Assembly: GCA_965262665.1 (NCBI GenBank)
Contig: CBDHFR010000003.1
Span: 992,001 to 1,056,000 of the forward strand
Source: CBDBND01 sp965262665
GTDB lineage: Bacteria; Pseudomonadota; Alphaproteobacteria; Rhodospirillales; Rhodospirillaceae
Length of the DNA stretch: 64,000 nucleotides
Direction: 5' to 3'
Part shown: in pieces, positions 25,850 through 35,974 of the stretch
Numbering within the stretch: the first letter of the stretch is position 1
Layout: each line of letters opens with the position of its first letter
Notes under the pieces: model-generated
Databases searched by the model: none
What the model was told of the DNA's origin: nothing
Seen by the model: the letters and a program-made list of their open reading frames with translations, nothing else
Program-made: the position numbers and the translations under genes

Positions 25850-27157
25850 ATGTCCGAATCGACACCGGAAAAGGAGGGATTCTCACCGCGGGCATTTATA
25901 GCTGCGGTGCGGGGCTACCCGATCCGCACCTTCTTGATCTGCCTGGCCGCTGTCGTCTTATCGACCATGGATCAGGCGCTGTTTTCCTACGCCGTGCCGG
26001 GGATCATTGAAGAATTCGACGTCGACTTGGATCGCATTGGCGTCATGCTATCGCTGTCCTTCCTTGTTGCCAGCTTTGCCGTGGTCATCACCGGAGTGTT
26101 GACCGACTTCATCGGGCGCCGGCGCATGTTCATTATCATGTTGGTGCTGTCGGCCTTCTTTGTCGGCTGCCATGCCTTGGCTGGTACCATCAACATGCTA
26201 ACCCTGTTCCGGGTGTTGGGCTTTGCCGTTGCCGCTGGCCTCTATCCCATCACCGCCACCATCGTCATTGAAGTCGCGCCGGCCCGGTATCGCGGCATGA
26301 TGTCTGCCTGGTTGCAGATGGGCTATCCCATTGGTTTTTCCATTGGCGCCATGATCGCCTCCGGTTTGTTGGAAGAATTCGGCTGGCGCGGCACTTTCTA
26401 TCCCGCGTTTCTGGTCATTCCCCTGGCCTTAATTCTCGGCCGCATGATCAAGGAAACAGACAGGTTTCAACAAGTCGCGACAGAACGGGAACAGGTAGAA
26501 GCAGCACAAACTTTGGCGTCTCAGCGGTCTGTTTGGAGTCACCTTGGTGAATTGTTCGCGCCCAACTTTCGATCTCGTACGGTGATTTGTTTCGTCGGCA
26601 CAGTGTGTTCGAACATCGCTATCGCCGGAATTACCTACTTTCTACCGACGTTCCTGATTCAAGGTCGAGGCATTTCAGAATCAGACGCCGCCGGACTCCT
26701 CGCCTGGACCTGGGGCATCGCCGCCATTGGTTACATCCTCGCCTCTTATATCGGTGAGTTTGTTTTGACCCGGCGCAACACGGTGATTCTCTGGCTGTGG
26801 CTCGGAGCTGGATGTCTCGCCGTTACACTGTGGGTTTTTGAAACTCCCATCATGCTAATGGTTGGTCTCGGTGTTTCCTCCATGTTTTTCTTTGCTTCTG
26901 AAAGCATGCGCATGGCCTTGGTGGGTGAGATCTTTCCCACCAGGCTGCGGGCAACAGCCGCTGCGTCAGTAGGATCTCTTGCAGTCACCACCGCCTCCTT
27001 AATGGCGCCTCTATTGATCACCACTGCTGTTCCTGCCGTGGGTTGGACCTGGACGTTTTCGATGTTAGGCGTTCTGCCGTTGGCGATAGGCGGCTTTATT
27101 TTCACCCGGCTGGAGAACTTTCCGGTCGGTGTCGAAGTGGAAGCACTCAGTAGCTAA
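25850..27157 (+). CDS. MFS transporter, organic-acid/aromatic:H+ symporter-like
   Basis: This 435-residue protein has 12 predicted helices. The signature loops are GVLTDFIGRRRMFIIM between helices 2 and 3 and PARYRGMMSAWLQMGYPIG in the middle, typical of the aromatic-acid/sialate/metabolite H+ symporter group. The second-half loop reads PTRLRATAAASVGSL. It faces the SUMF1 array divergently, and the OYE-type reductase gene converges on it 15 bases downstream. It may take up the acid substrate that the neighbouring OYE/GST genes process; the specific ligand is unknown. Confidence 0.82.
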   Translation: MSESTPEKEGFSPRAFIAAVRGYPIRTFLICLAAVVLSTMDQALFSYAVPGIIEEFDVDLDRIGVMLSLSFLVASFAVVITGVLTDFIGRRRMFIIMLVLSAFFVGCHALAGTINMLTLFRVLGFAVAAGLYPITATIVIEVAPARYRGMMSAWLQMGYPIGFSIGAMIASGLLEEFGWRGTFYPAFLVIPLALILGRMIKETDRFQQVATEREQVEAAQTLASQRSVWSHLGELFAPNFRSRTVICFVGTVCSNIAIAGITYFLPTFLIQGRGISESDAAGLLAWTWGIAAIGYILASYIGEFVLTRRNTVILWLWLGAGCLAVTLWVFETPIMLMVGLGVSSMFFFASESMRMALVGEIFPTRLRATAAASVGSLAVTTASLMAPLLITTAVPAVGWTWTFSMLGVLPLAIGGFIFTRLENFPVGVEVEALSS

Positions 27158-27172
27158 TTTTTTCCTGATTTT

Positions 27173-29125
27173 TTAGAGCGCGCGTCCCATATGGGCGCCG
27201 TCTTGCACAGCCGCCCACAAATCCCGCGGAGCAATGCAGTCGCCAATGGACTTGGCATCTTCGGGCACCGGATTGGCCGCCGCCCCTAACGACAACACGA
27301 TGGAGTCGAACGGCCCGAGACTGTCTCCACCCGTGGTCGTCGCCACATTGTTACCCACCCGGTCGATGAACACACCGGGAATGACGGTCACCCCCGCATC
27401 GTTGAGACGGGCCGCGAACAAAGCGAACTCACCGGTAATAAAGAGGTCCGGCATGCCCAGCAATGGACTGTTGGTGGCCACTGTGACTTCGGTCACTTCG
27501 TCCTTGGCGACTATGGCTTCCACCACATTGAGGGCCGGTAGGTTGCCCTCTTCGTCAATGACCAAAACTTTACCCGATACGGACGCCGCACCGGACAGTA
27601 CGTCGCGGCCATGGGGCAAACCGTCCGTACCTGGAATGCCGTCGGTGAGGCTGGGCCGGAAGCGCATCTGCCACATGGAGGCCGCATCGGCCCCGACAGC
27701 CCACACAACTTCATCGGCGTCGACATCGTCGTCCGACGTAACGCGGCTGTTCAGTTTTACCTCGACATCGAGCAACGCCAGTTCCGACTCCCACCATGAA
27801 ATTGTCGAGGCCATTTCCTCGCGATGAGGCGCGGACGCGGCTAAGCGCAAAGCACCGCCCAATTGGCTGCTCGCTTCACGAAGAGTAACCGTGTGTCCCC
27901 GTTCTGCGGCCACCCGGGCACATTCCAGTCCAGCCGGACCGCCGCCAATCACCGCGATCCGTTTCTTTTTCTTTGCCGGTTCCAGTGGCGGCAGTTCGAT
28001 TTCCCGTCCCGCTTCGGGATTGATGTTGCAGCCCGCCGGGAGCGCCCGCCCGGCAAAACCCAGACACACTTGATTGCAACCCGTACACAGACGAATGCGG
28101 TCGGCCTCTCCCCGTTGCGTTTTCACCATCCAATCGGGATCGGCGATAAACGCCCGCGCCAGACCGACCAGGTCCGCTTGATCGTTAGCGAGAATGGCTT
28201 CCGCTTCGTCCGGTGTGACAACCCGCCCGGTCACCGTCACTGGAACTTCCAAGGCTTGTTTGAACTTGGCCGACTGTTCCGCGATTTGCGGTCGTGGGAA
28301 AGTCATCGGTGCAATGGTTTCGGCGAAGTTGGTGTTGGAGCCGCTCATCACACTGAGGTAGTCGATCAATCCCGAAGCAGAGATGTGCTCCATCGCCGGC
28401 AACGAATGATCGATGGTGTAACCATCCGGCTCGCCCGGAATGGCGTGGTAGATGGAGGTGCGGATGCCGAGCGCCACGTTGGATGGTAAGATGCTGCGAA
28501 TGGCTTCGAGAATTTCCACGACAATGCGGCAACGGTTCTCGACGGAGCCCCCATAGGCATCGGTACGGGTGTTGAGCTGAGGGCTGAGAAAAGACCCCAC
28601 CAGATAGTCCGATGCCGTTTGCACTTCCAGTACGTCAAGGCCGGCTTTAACGCAGCGGTCAGCGGCGTCCTTATAGAAAGGAATGATGTTTTTGATGTCC
28701 TGCACCGTCATGGCCCGTGGGATCTCACCGATCTGCACCGAGGGTTTGACGGACGGCGCCATCGCCGGAGTGCCGCGGCGGTAGGACACGTTATGTCCAC
28801 CGTGCCATAGAATGATGGAGAGTTTTGATCCGGCCGCATGGACGTCATTGGCTGTGGCGGCCAAGGACTCAACGATCTCGTCTTTCCACAATTCCACCTG
28901 ACCGATCCAGGTCTGGGAGGCCGGATGGACGGGTGCGGATTCAATACCGACAATAGCTGCGCCGCCTTTTGCCCGCGCTGCCAAATAGGTGCGGTAGCGG
29001 TCGGTAATCAGCCCGCCGGAGTCACCATGCACCATAGAGTGCCCGGGAATGACGGCCCGGTTGCGCAACTCCACGGGTCCCAATGTAAACGGAGACGACA
29101 GCAGGGGATAAGATGTGTCGGCCAT
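27173..29125 (-). CDS. NADH:flavin oxidoreductase, 2,4-dienoyl-CoA reductase type
   Basis: This protein of about 650 residues starts at 29125 (MADTSYPLLSSPFTLG…); a TTG 21 bases upstream is possible. It has an N-terminal FMN TIM barrel (Old Yellow Enzyme; SFLSPQLNTRTDAYGGSVENR), a 4Fe-4S motif CTGCNQVCLGFAGRALPAGC, and a C-terminal FAD/NAD domain starting IAVIGGGPAGLECARVAAERG. Family members reduce dienoyl-CoAs, oxidise N-methylated amines such as trimethylamine or stachydrine, or reduce enones. The order of cofactors is complete, so the enzyme should be active. It follows the GST gene by 17 bases and is likely in one operon with it. Confidence 0.88.
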   Translation of the reverse strand: MADTSYPLLSSPFTLGPVELRNRAVIPGHSMVHGDSGGLITDRYRTYLAARAKGGAAIVGIESAPVHPASQTWIGQVELWKDEIVESLAATANDVHAAGSKLSIILWHGGHNVSYRRGTPAMAPSVKPSVQIGEIPRAMTVQDIKNIIPFYKDAADRCVKAGLDVLEVQTASDYLVGSFLSPQLNTRTDAYGGSVENRCRIVVEILEAIRSILPSNVALGIRTSIYHAIPGEPDGYTIDHSLPAMEHISASGLIDYLSVMSGSNTNFAETIAPMTFPRPQIAEQSAKFKQALEVPVTVTGRVVTPDEAEAILANDQADLVGLARAFIADPDWMVKTQRGEADRIRLCTGCNQVCLGFAGRALPAGCNINPEAGREIELPPLEPAKKKKRIAVIGGGPAGLECARVAAERGHTVTLREASSQLGGALRLAASAPHREEMASTISWWESELALLDVEVKLNSRVTSDDDVDADEVVWAVGADAASMWQMRFRPSLTDGIPGTDGLPHGRDVLSGAASVSGKVLVIDEEGNLPALNVVEAIVAKDEVTEVTVATNSPLLGMPDLFITGEFALFAARLNDAGVTVIPGVFIDRVGNNVATTTGGDSLGPFDSIVLSLGAAANPVPEDAKSIGDCIAPRDLWAAVQDGAHMGRAL

Positions 29126-29142
29126 GATCTGAACTCTCTTCC

Positions 29143-29898
29143 TCAATCTCCGGGTGGAACGAAGTCGACGGGCACGGGCGCCGGTTTGTCCGGCGCGGCC
29201 TTGCCTTGAGCGCGCAGCACTTCGGCCACCTTGGCCTGGCAGTATTCGGCACTGTCCTCGCCTTCATACTCTTTATTAAAGTGACTCTGCACCGACGGCC
29301 TTTGGATGGCCGCGTCCCACCACGCCGTCAGGGTTGGGCGACCGTCCCGCCAGTTCCAGCCCTCCGGCACCGGCGGGTGCAAACCACGGGAAGTTTGCCG
29401 GTCGAGATAGGACAGCCCGTGCAAGGCTGACGCCTGGCCAATGTCGAAGCTGTCAAATCCCTTGGCGGCATCTTCTTCCATTTGATCAACCGTGCGCACG
29501 ACCTTGGGCCAGTTCCATTTGAACACCATCTCCCGCGGTGGTTTTTCGAGACGTTCCAGTGCCATCACCACAGTGACTTCAAAGAGCGTGTCGGCCAGCG
29601 CCAGACGGCGCACCGCATCCCAGCGGGTCGGTCCTTCCGGGGGATAGAGCCGCTGGCCGGTTGTCGACTGCGCATCCAAAAACTCGACCACGGCCTGGCT
29701 GCCATAGAGAACCGTGCCGTCTTCAAGCGCCAGGGTCGGCACCTTGTGCAGTGGGTTGATGGCGGCAATGGAGTAGCCGTCCTGCACCGGATAAACGGGA
29801 ACGAATTCCAGTTGATCCCAGACGCCGGCTTCGTGCGCCACCACCAACACTTTGTGGATGAAGCCGTGAATTGGTGAATAAAACAATTTCATCGCCAT
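29143..29898 (-). CDS. Glutathione S-transferase family protein
   Basis: This 251-residue protein starts at 29898, with AAGGGGG 8 bases upstream. The N-terminal thioredoxin-like domain (MKLFYSPIHGFIHKVLVVAHEAG…NPLHKVPTLALEDG…LYGSQAVVEFLD) contains the cis-Pro VPTL and the SQAV glutathione contact. The C-terminal helical domain ends in a long Pro-rich tail (APDKPAPVPVDFVPPGD). Likely roles are thiol conjugation, reductive cleavage of ethers, or isomerisation in aromatic breakdown. It is the first gene of a unit with the OYE reductase, divergent from an amidase. Confidence 0.82.
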   Translation of the reverse strand: MAMKLFYSPIHGFIHKVLVVAHEAGVWDQLEFVPVYPVQDGYSIAAINPLHKVPTLALEDGTVLYGSQAVVEFLDAQSTTGQRLYPPEGPTRWDAVRRLALADTLFEVTVVMALERLEKPPREMVFKWNWPKVVRTVDQMEEDAAKGFDSFDIGQASALHGLSYLDRQTSRGLHPPVPEGWNWRDGRPTLTAWWDAAIQRPSVQSHFNKEYEGEDSAEYCQAKVAEVLRAQGKAAPDKPAPVPVDFVPPGD

Positions 29899-29916
29899 AC
29901 CGGCGTCCCCCTTTAA

Positions 29917-29938
29917 GATCGATTGAGACCGATCGATT
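29917..29938. promoter_or_regulatory. Direct repeat GATCGATT x2, candidate operator
   Basis: Two GATCGATT units (29917-29924, 29931-29938), each with the palindrome ATCGAT, sit in the 117-base gap between the divergent GST and amidase genes, starting 19 bases upstream of the GST start. A third related GTCGAT follows at 29948. Same-face helical repetition would suit a regulator, but none is encoded beside it. Confidence 0.3.
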
Positions 29939-30015
29939 ATTATAGGGTCGATGATAGAGAACTATGGGTGGTCTGGTCGAGGGCGTTTCCAATCAAACAG
30001 TATGGTGACGGGACA

Positions 30016-31528
30016 ATGAAACGACGGACGGTAATGAAAGGGATAGCAGCCCTGAGCGCAAGCACGCTTGCTGCTCCGCCAAATCGCCCATTTGCTATGG
30101 AGCGCAGCGCTAACATCGGCGACCCACCCTTCACAGCTGCTGGGTTGGCCGCCGCCATTAAAGCCGGTGACCTGTCAGCGCAAGATGTGGCCGAAATCGT
30201 TGTTGATCGTGTGAACGGGGCTCAAAATCTGGAAGCGTTCATCACTTTTGATGAAGACCGTCTCATGCACTCAGCGAAGACCGCCGACGAAATCCAGGCC
30301 CGCGGGGCGACGCTTGGTCCTTTGCACGGCGTACCCATTGCTTTGAAAGACAACATCGAAGCGGTGGGTTATCCCAACACCGGCGGCACGCCGGCATTGA
30401 AAGACCACCGGCCCCAACAAAATGCCACCGTGACCCAGAGGTTGGTGGACGCTGGCGCGATCATCGCCGGTAAGGTCAACATGGACGAATTGGCCGGTGG
30501 CGGCACCACAAACAATCCGACCTTCGGCCGGACACGCAATCCGTATAACATGGACCACGTTCCTGGTGGCAGCAGCGGCGGATCAGCAGCAGCGGTGGGT
30601 GGGCGCCTGGTGCCGGCAGCGTTGGGGACCGACACAGCTGGCTCCATCCGCACCCCGGCCGCCTATTGTGGCATCGCTGGACTGCGGCCCACACAGAACC
30701 GCGTTCCCAGTGATGGCATCGTGCCGTTGGCTTTGTCGCGTGACACCTGTGGGCCATTGGCGACGACCGTGGCCGATGTGGCATTGTTGGACAGCGCTAT
30801 TGCCAATGATCCGACACCGGTGGCGCCTCCTTCCCTCAAAGGTGTGCGCCTCGGCCTGCCTAAGGCTGTGTTTCAAGAGAACCTGTCGCCAGATGTCGCC
30901 ACCCGATTAGCAGAAGTCATAGACATCATGGCAGACGAAGGTGTCGTCTTTGTTGAAGAAGACATACCCGACCTTGCCGCACTGGTGGAAGAGACCGGCC
31001 TCATCACCTTGGGCGGCGCTTTTCGCGCAGACATGGTCACTTATCTGCAGGAGAGAAACACCGGCGTTTCTTTTGAAACGTTGGCCGACCAGATCGCCAA
31101 TCCGTTCGTGCGCGGCTGGATTGAACCTTATCTTTCGCCCGGCGAAGACATTCTACAGGCTTATAAAGAGACCATGACTACAGCCATGCCTGAACTCAAG
31201 CAAACCTATGAGTCTTAATTTAATAGACAATCGCCTGAATGCGGTTCTGTTCCCCACCGCACCGGTGACGGCGGGCATTGAACTCAACATCAATGGCGAC
31301 ATGATCATCGAGGGGGAAACCATCGCTGCCGGGGTATGGCTCAACATCCAGAATACGGGTCCGGCCACATTATGGGGCGGGCCTGGTTTGTCCATTCCCG
31401 CCGGGTTGTCGGACGACGGTCTGCCCATTGGCATTGAGATCGACGGTGCCATTAGTGACGACCGTCAACTTCTGGCGCTCGGCCTCGGTATTGAAGTAGT
31501 GATGCCGCCGACGCCAGCCCCCGCATAA
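30016..31528 (+). pseudogene. Amidase-signature family protein with Tat-like leader, frameshifted
   Basis: The start at 30016 gives a leader KRRTVMKGIAALSASTLAA. The amidase signature triad is complete: Lys in PIALKDNIEA, Ser in GGSSGGSAAAV and the Ser nucleophile in GTDTAGSIRTPA. At 31216-31218 the frame ends (…LKQTYES). The remaining 100 codons continue in the +1 frame (…NRLNAVLFPTAPVTAGIE… to 31528), so a single-base change near 31205-31218 splits the gene. Amidases of this family hydrolyse amides or act in tRNA-dependent reactions; an exported copy would release ammonia from external amides. The catalytic part is still translated, but the substrate-facing C-terminus is lost. Confidence 0.78.
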
Positions 31529-31548
31529 TTTATCCTGGATCAAGTGCC

Positions 31549-32736
31549 GTGACTCATCTCAATCCGTTTCTTAACAGCAAAGTGCCCCAAGTGTTCGGCA
31601 CGTGTGATCCGGCTTTTCAGAGCGTCGCGGACGTGTTCGAAGAGAACCTCACCCAGCGTGGTGATCAAGGGGACGTGGGCGCCAGTTGTGCGGTGATGAT
31701 CGACGGTGAGTTGGTGGTCGACCTGTGGGGCGGCTACGCCGACGTCGCTCAAGAAAAAGTGTGGCAGGAGGACACCCTGTGCTGTTGTTGGTCGGTCTCC
31801 AAAACTATTGGCGCTGTGTTGACATTGATGATGGTCGACCGCGGTCTCATCGATGTCGACAAACCTGTCGCCGCCTATTGGCCCGAGTTTGCCGAAAACG
31901 GCAAAAATGATGTGCGCGTCCGCCATCTGCTCAATCACACTTCGGGTGTGTCCTATGTGGATGCGGACTTGAAGCCGGGCGACGTCAACAACTGGGACAC
32001 CATGGTCGCTGCCATCGAGGCGACTTCGCCCAACTGGAAGGCGGGGTCGCAATTGGGCTATCAGAATATGACTCAAGGGTATTTGCTCGGTGAGTTGTGC
32101 GCCCGGGTCAATGGGGGGCGGCGGCTGGCGCAGTTCTTACAAGAAGAATTGGCACAGCCCTTGGGTCTCGACTGGCATTTCGTTGTACCCGACGACGTCA
32201 TGCCTCGGTTGGCAATGGTTTATCAGTCAGACCCCACTTTGTTTTCCCGCCTCATTACCGACAATCCGGAAAGCCCCTTCGCCCTGAGCATGAAAGGCCG
32301 CGACCCCAACGAAACCTATAACAGCCAAGCTTGGTGCAAGGCGGAGAACGGCGCCGGCACCAGCCACACCAATGCACGATCCATGGCACGGCTATACGGT
32401 GCACTGGCCCGAGGCGGTTCGTTGGATGGCGTGCAGGTGCTGTCCTATGACGCGTTGCAACTGGCGCAGGCGGAAACGATACAGTCTATGGACGCTATCA
32501 ATGGATTGGAAATACGTTTCTCAACCGGCTTTGAAATGAACTGCCCGCCGGCCACACCCATGGGGCCCGGCCAAGTTTGTTTTGGCTATATTGGTGCGGG
32601 CGGGTCCTATGCCTTTGCCGACCCCGATAAAAAACTCGGTTTCGGTTATAGCCACAACGTCATGCACCAGGGTGTTGGGCCCGGCCCCTGCGGATTGCCG
32701 CTGGTGGAAGCGGCGACCAAAGCAGCTTACGCATAA
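31549..32736 (+). CDS. Serine hydrolase, beta-lactamase/EstB family (SxxK intact)
   Basis: This 395-residue protein starts at GTG 31549 and has no obvious signal peptide, so it is likely cytoplasmic. The motifs are complete: CCWSVSKTIGAVL (SxxK), LLNHTSGVSYVD, and YQNMTQGYLLGEL as the Tyr motif. The C-terminal GYIGAGGSYAFADP equals the HxG-like box. It resembles EstB-type esterases and is more distant from the two exported SxxR homologs at 11.4-14 kb. It lies 20 bases after the broken amidase on the same strand, so the two may once have formed an operon. Confidence 0.82.
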   Translation: MTHLNPFLNSKVPQVFGTCDPAFQSVADVFEENLTQRGDQGDVGASCAVMIDGELVVDLWGGYADVAQEKVWQEDTLCCCWSVSKTIGAVLTLMMVDRGLIDVDKPVAAYWPEFAENGKNDVRVRHLLNHTSGVSYVDADLKPGDVNNWDTMVAAIEATSPNWKAGSQLGYQNMTQGYLLGELCARVNGGRRLAQFLQEELAQPLGLDWHFVVPDDVMPRLAMVYQSDPTLFSRLITDNPESPFALSMKGRDPNETYNSQAWCKAENGAGTSHTNARSMARLYGALARGGSLDGVQVLSYDALQLAQAETIQSMDAINGLEIRFSTGFEMNCPPATPMGPGQVCFGYIGAGGSYAFADPDKKLGFGYSHNVMHQGVGPGPCGLPLVEAATKAAYA

Positions 32737-32951
32737 TGGGTTATTGGGACCACGCGTTTACTTCCACGCGCCGAAGGTGAACCACTTTAAGCCGCCCTGC
32801 AGCTTACCAACGTTGCCTTCCACCCGATCTGCATCGGCGTGTGCTGCTTCGAGCACAGACTCGGCACCGTTATTGTGCTGGCTCGGAATGATAAAGCGGA
32901 CATACTTATCGTCTTCAAAACCAGCGTCGGTCACTGCTTTTCGCACGTCTA

Positions 32952-34010
32952 GAGCGTTTCCGAGGTTGAATGAATCAAAATTTTGTTGTCATGGTCTTGG
33001 CGGACTGATTCGATAGCCGCTTTGGCGGGGGCATCGTGGCTGTATCGGAAGACCTGCGTATTCGTTTGGCGAGGAAAGTGGCGTCGGGCATGTCGCGCCG
33101 TCAGGCGGCAGCCCTTTTTGAGGTGAGCGCAAGCTCGGCGGTGCGGTATGGCGGGCGATATGAAGACGAGGGGACTGTCGCGGTCAAGCCACGGCCGTCG
33201 CGCCAGCGCCGTCTTGATCCTTGACGGCGAGGATATCCTGCGCTGGATTAAGGAGACGCCAGACCCGACACTGCAAGAGCTGTCTGAGCGTCTGGACGAA
33301 GTTCACCAAGTGATTGCGCCGACTTCGACGATTAATGACTGGTTCCGCGCGCGCAAGATCAGCTTTAAAAAAACCGCCCACGCCAGTGAACAGGAACGCG
33401 CGGATGGGCAGGCAGCACGCGTGGTTTGGCGCCAACGTCAGGCCCGGCTCCCGGCCCATCCCGAGCGGGTCGGCAGGATCGTGTTCCTTGACGAAACAAG
33501 TATCAATACCAAAATGGCGCGCCTGCGGGGGCGCTGTCCCAGCGGCCAGCGGATGGTTGCCGCCATTCCCCATGGTCATTGGAAAACCATGACCTTCATT
33601 GCCGGATTGCGCGGTGACGGCCTGACCGCGCCCTGGGTGCCCTGATTTGATCGAGGGCGCCATGGACGGTGATGCATTCGAGCAGTACATCAAAACGCAA
33701 CGCGCCCCGACCCTTCAAAAAGGCGCTGTTGTTGTCCCCGGCAATCTGCCGGCCGACAAACGCGACGGTGCCAGGCGGGCGGTTGAAAAGCGGGGCGCAT
33801 GGCTTTTGTTCCTGCCGCCCTATGCGCCGGACTTCAACCCGATCGAGCTCGCATTTTCAAAGTTCAAAGCTCACATGAAGCGCTTAAAACCCCGCACCAT
33901 CGATGATCTGTGGAAAGCCGCCGGTAACGTCTGCGGCCTCTTCAATCACGAGCACTGCAGGAACTTCTTGGTTGCTGACGGCTATGCGTCAGAATAAATC
34001 GGAAATGCTA
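32952..34010 (+). mobile_element. IS630-A copy 2 (1059 bp, TA flanked)
   Basis: The element has the same length and nearly the same sequence as 656-1714, with flanking TA at 32950-32951 and 34011-34012. It is inserted in methyltransferase paralog A in the opposite orientation to that gene. Because the two copies are so alike, including all their frame breaks, one is a recent copy of the other or both derive from one recent source. Confidence 0.9.
33036..33997 (+). pseudogene. IS630-A transposase, copy 2
   Basis: The three-segment structure is identical to copy 1: GTG 33036 to TGA 33222-33224, then a segment to TGA 33643-33645, then a segment to 33997. Differences from copy 1 include YGGRY for YVRRY near residue 38 and a few silent changes. 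The CCT TGA C and CCC TGA T junctions and the missing second Asp (VVPGNLPADK) are conserved. Conservation of both breaks in two copies argues against random sequencing error. Confidence 0.8.
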
Positions 34011-34834
34011 TAGAGCGCGCAAGGATTTATAGAACGGCTCTTTGTTGTAGTAAGCGTCCCAATCCAAATAGAACTGCTCGTAAGGCGGCACATCCGCATT
34101 GAGGGGCAGCTCCATGTGGATCATCAATCCACCGGGTTTCAAGACGCGGTAGCTTTCAGCAAACACTTTGGCCAATTCGTTCATGGGTATTTCGTGCAGC
34201 ACCATGGCTGACCACACGATATCGACGCTGTTGTCGTCGAACTTGAGGTCAGCTCCATCCATTTGATGCCAGTGGATAGGATGACCCATGGCCTTGCGGC
34301 GGGCATGACCATAGCGCACGTTGGGCGCGCCGGGATCGATGGCATGAATTTCCAAATCGGGCTAGGCCTCGAGCCACGGCAGGGTATTGAAGCCCACGGT
34401 GGCACCGATATCGATCATTTTCTCAGGCACAAAGTCGGGATACCGCGTTTTAAGGAACCGCGAGACCGATCGGCCGGTGTCGTCCATTTCCGGTCCGAGG
34501 TATCCCATCAAAAAGACCGACAGGCCGTTGTCATACAATGCCCCCTGGGCGACGTCACCGTCGAACCGTTCGGTGTGATAGCAGCCGGGCATGAGATGCA
34601 CATCGAGCGCACTGATGTAACGCGGCGTTTCAAAGTCCGAGTCCAGGTGCAGGGTTTCGTCACCATCACTCATGGCGGCGGTTTTTTCCGCCAGCTCTGT
34701 GCTCGAGCGGTCAATGCCGGGCAGGACCGAGCGCCAAACCAACTCCTGGGTGCTGTTGCGCACCGCCGAATAAAACTTAAATAGGGTGTCCGGTTTCATG
34801 GCCTTATGAATTTCGGGCCCGTCTTTTGGCGCCC

Positions 34835-34854
34835 GCCCGTGGGTGCCCGTGGGT
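34835..34854. repeat. 10-bp tandem duplication (frameshift cause)
   Basis: GCCCGTGGGT occurs twice in tandem. Removing one unit exactly restores the reading frame of methyltransferase paralog A and the family sequence HGRAPKDG. It is therefore a recent slippage duplication. Confidence 0.9.
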
Positions 34855-35113
34855 GCGTTCGAATGTCGGTTCAACACGGCGATCATAAACCGTGCGCATA
34901 TTACCGGCGAGGTCGCCTAGGACAAATTGACGCATGCTGATGACAAATCCCTGGCGGGCAGCTTCATCCCGCGTGGTTTCAATGGCGAGGTCATGACTGA
35001 GGCGTGTCGGCATGGCGCAGTCCTTGGGTCATTCATAGGGATGACATGGCCCAATAATTAACCTGACTGGCGACGCAAACAATCGGCCTCAAATGAGACG
35101 CTGTAATATAGGC

Positions 35114-35974
35114 CTAGTGAGCGAAAAACACTGGCACCGGCGCATATTTGGTCATGCTTTGAGTCACACCGCCGAGCACCATCTCCCGCCAGGGATTGTG
35201 GGTATAGGCGCCCATCACCAGGCAACCGGCACCGGCTTCTTTACACTGTGCTAACAGCATGTCAGCAACCCCCTCTTTGCCGCGTTCCAGGTGTTTTGAT
35301 TCAACTTTAATACCGTGAAGCGCGAGATAAGCCTCTGCGTCAGCCATTGGCGTTGCACCGCTTTCGATGTCGTCCACTTGAACCAGCAGCGCTTTGCCCG
35401 CCTTGGTCATCAGCGGAACTGAGTTTATCAATGCACGAGCCGCTTCGGCACTGCCGTTCCAAGCAACAACCACAGACGCCGTGGGATCGAAGTCCGTGTC
35501 CTTGGGCATCATCAATACCGGCCGTCGGGCATCGAACACCGCTTGCTCCAAGGTGCGAAGATCGGCGAATGACGAGCGTTCCCCAGGGCAAGCCAGAACG
35601 ATGACGTCGGCAAGACGCCCAAGACGTGCCACCACGCTGGGATCACCGTCATGGGCATGCCATTGACAGGTCGCCTCATCATCACTGGGTGTAGATTTAA
35701 GCGTGACCTCATGAGCCTCGCGTATTTTTTCGAACAACGTGTTCGCCACCGACCGTTTGTGGGCCTGCACTTTTTCGGCGGTCTGATAAAGCTCATCGTA
35801 ATAGGTAGCCATCATTCCAACCCCTGTCTGGTCGAGAAAGGGTCCTGTTTCGGCAACCGTGTCGCTTCCGGTGATGTGGGCGTTAAACGCTTTAGCCAAG
35901 GTAAAGGCCGCATGGGCGGCAGCGTCCGCTTCCGTTTCTCCGCTGAGCGCGAGATAGATGGCTTTCATGAACAT
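35114..35974 (-). CDS. Universal stress protein, tandem-domain
   Basis: This 286-residue protein contains two Usp-like halves. The start at 35974 (MFMKAIYLALSG…) is preferred, with GGAGGG 7 bases upstream. The first half is divergent (ADAAAHAAFTLAKAFNAHITG). The second has the ATP-site pattern SVVVAWNGSAEAARALINSV and the closing LVMGAYTHNPWREMVLGGVTQSM (Gx2Gx9G-like), as in ATP-binding Usp proteins. It should act in the cytoplasm in stress survival. No link to the flanking methyltransferase or Sel1 genes is evident. Confidence 0.85.
   Translation of the reverse strand: MFMKAIYLALSGETEADAAAHAAFTLAKAFNAHITGSDTVAETGPFLDQTGVGMMATYYDELYQTAEKVQAHKRSVANTLFEKIREAHEVTLKSTPSDDEATCQWHAHDGDPSVVARLGRLADVIVLACPGERSSFADLRTLEQAVFDARRPVLMMPKDTDFDPTASVVVAWNGSAEAARALINSVPLMTKAGKALLVQVDDIESGATPMADAEAYLALHGIKVESKHLERGKEGVADMLLAQCKEAGAGCLVMGAYTHNPWREMVLGGVTQSMTKYAPVPVFFAH

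Larger units (their letters stand above)
32758..35013 (-). pseudogene. SAM methyltransferase paralog A, broken by IS630-A and two other lesions
   Basis: Four pieces on the minus strand rebuild one gene of the same family as 41397-42578. The N-terminus starts at 35013 (MPTRLSHDLAIETTRDEAARQ…). A 10-bp tandem duplication at 34835-34854 shifts the frame; deleting one unit restores ERTHGRAPKDG. The middle part (34362-34886) has PGCYHTERFDGDVAQGALYD and IDIGATVGFNTLPWLEA, ending in an in-frame TAG at 34359-34361. The next part (EIHAIDPGAPNVRYGHARR…LKPGGLMIHMELPL) is cut by IS630-A at 34011, and the last 62 residues (…FTFGAWK) resume at 32949. With three independent lesions the gene is dead. Confidence 0.85.
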
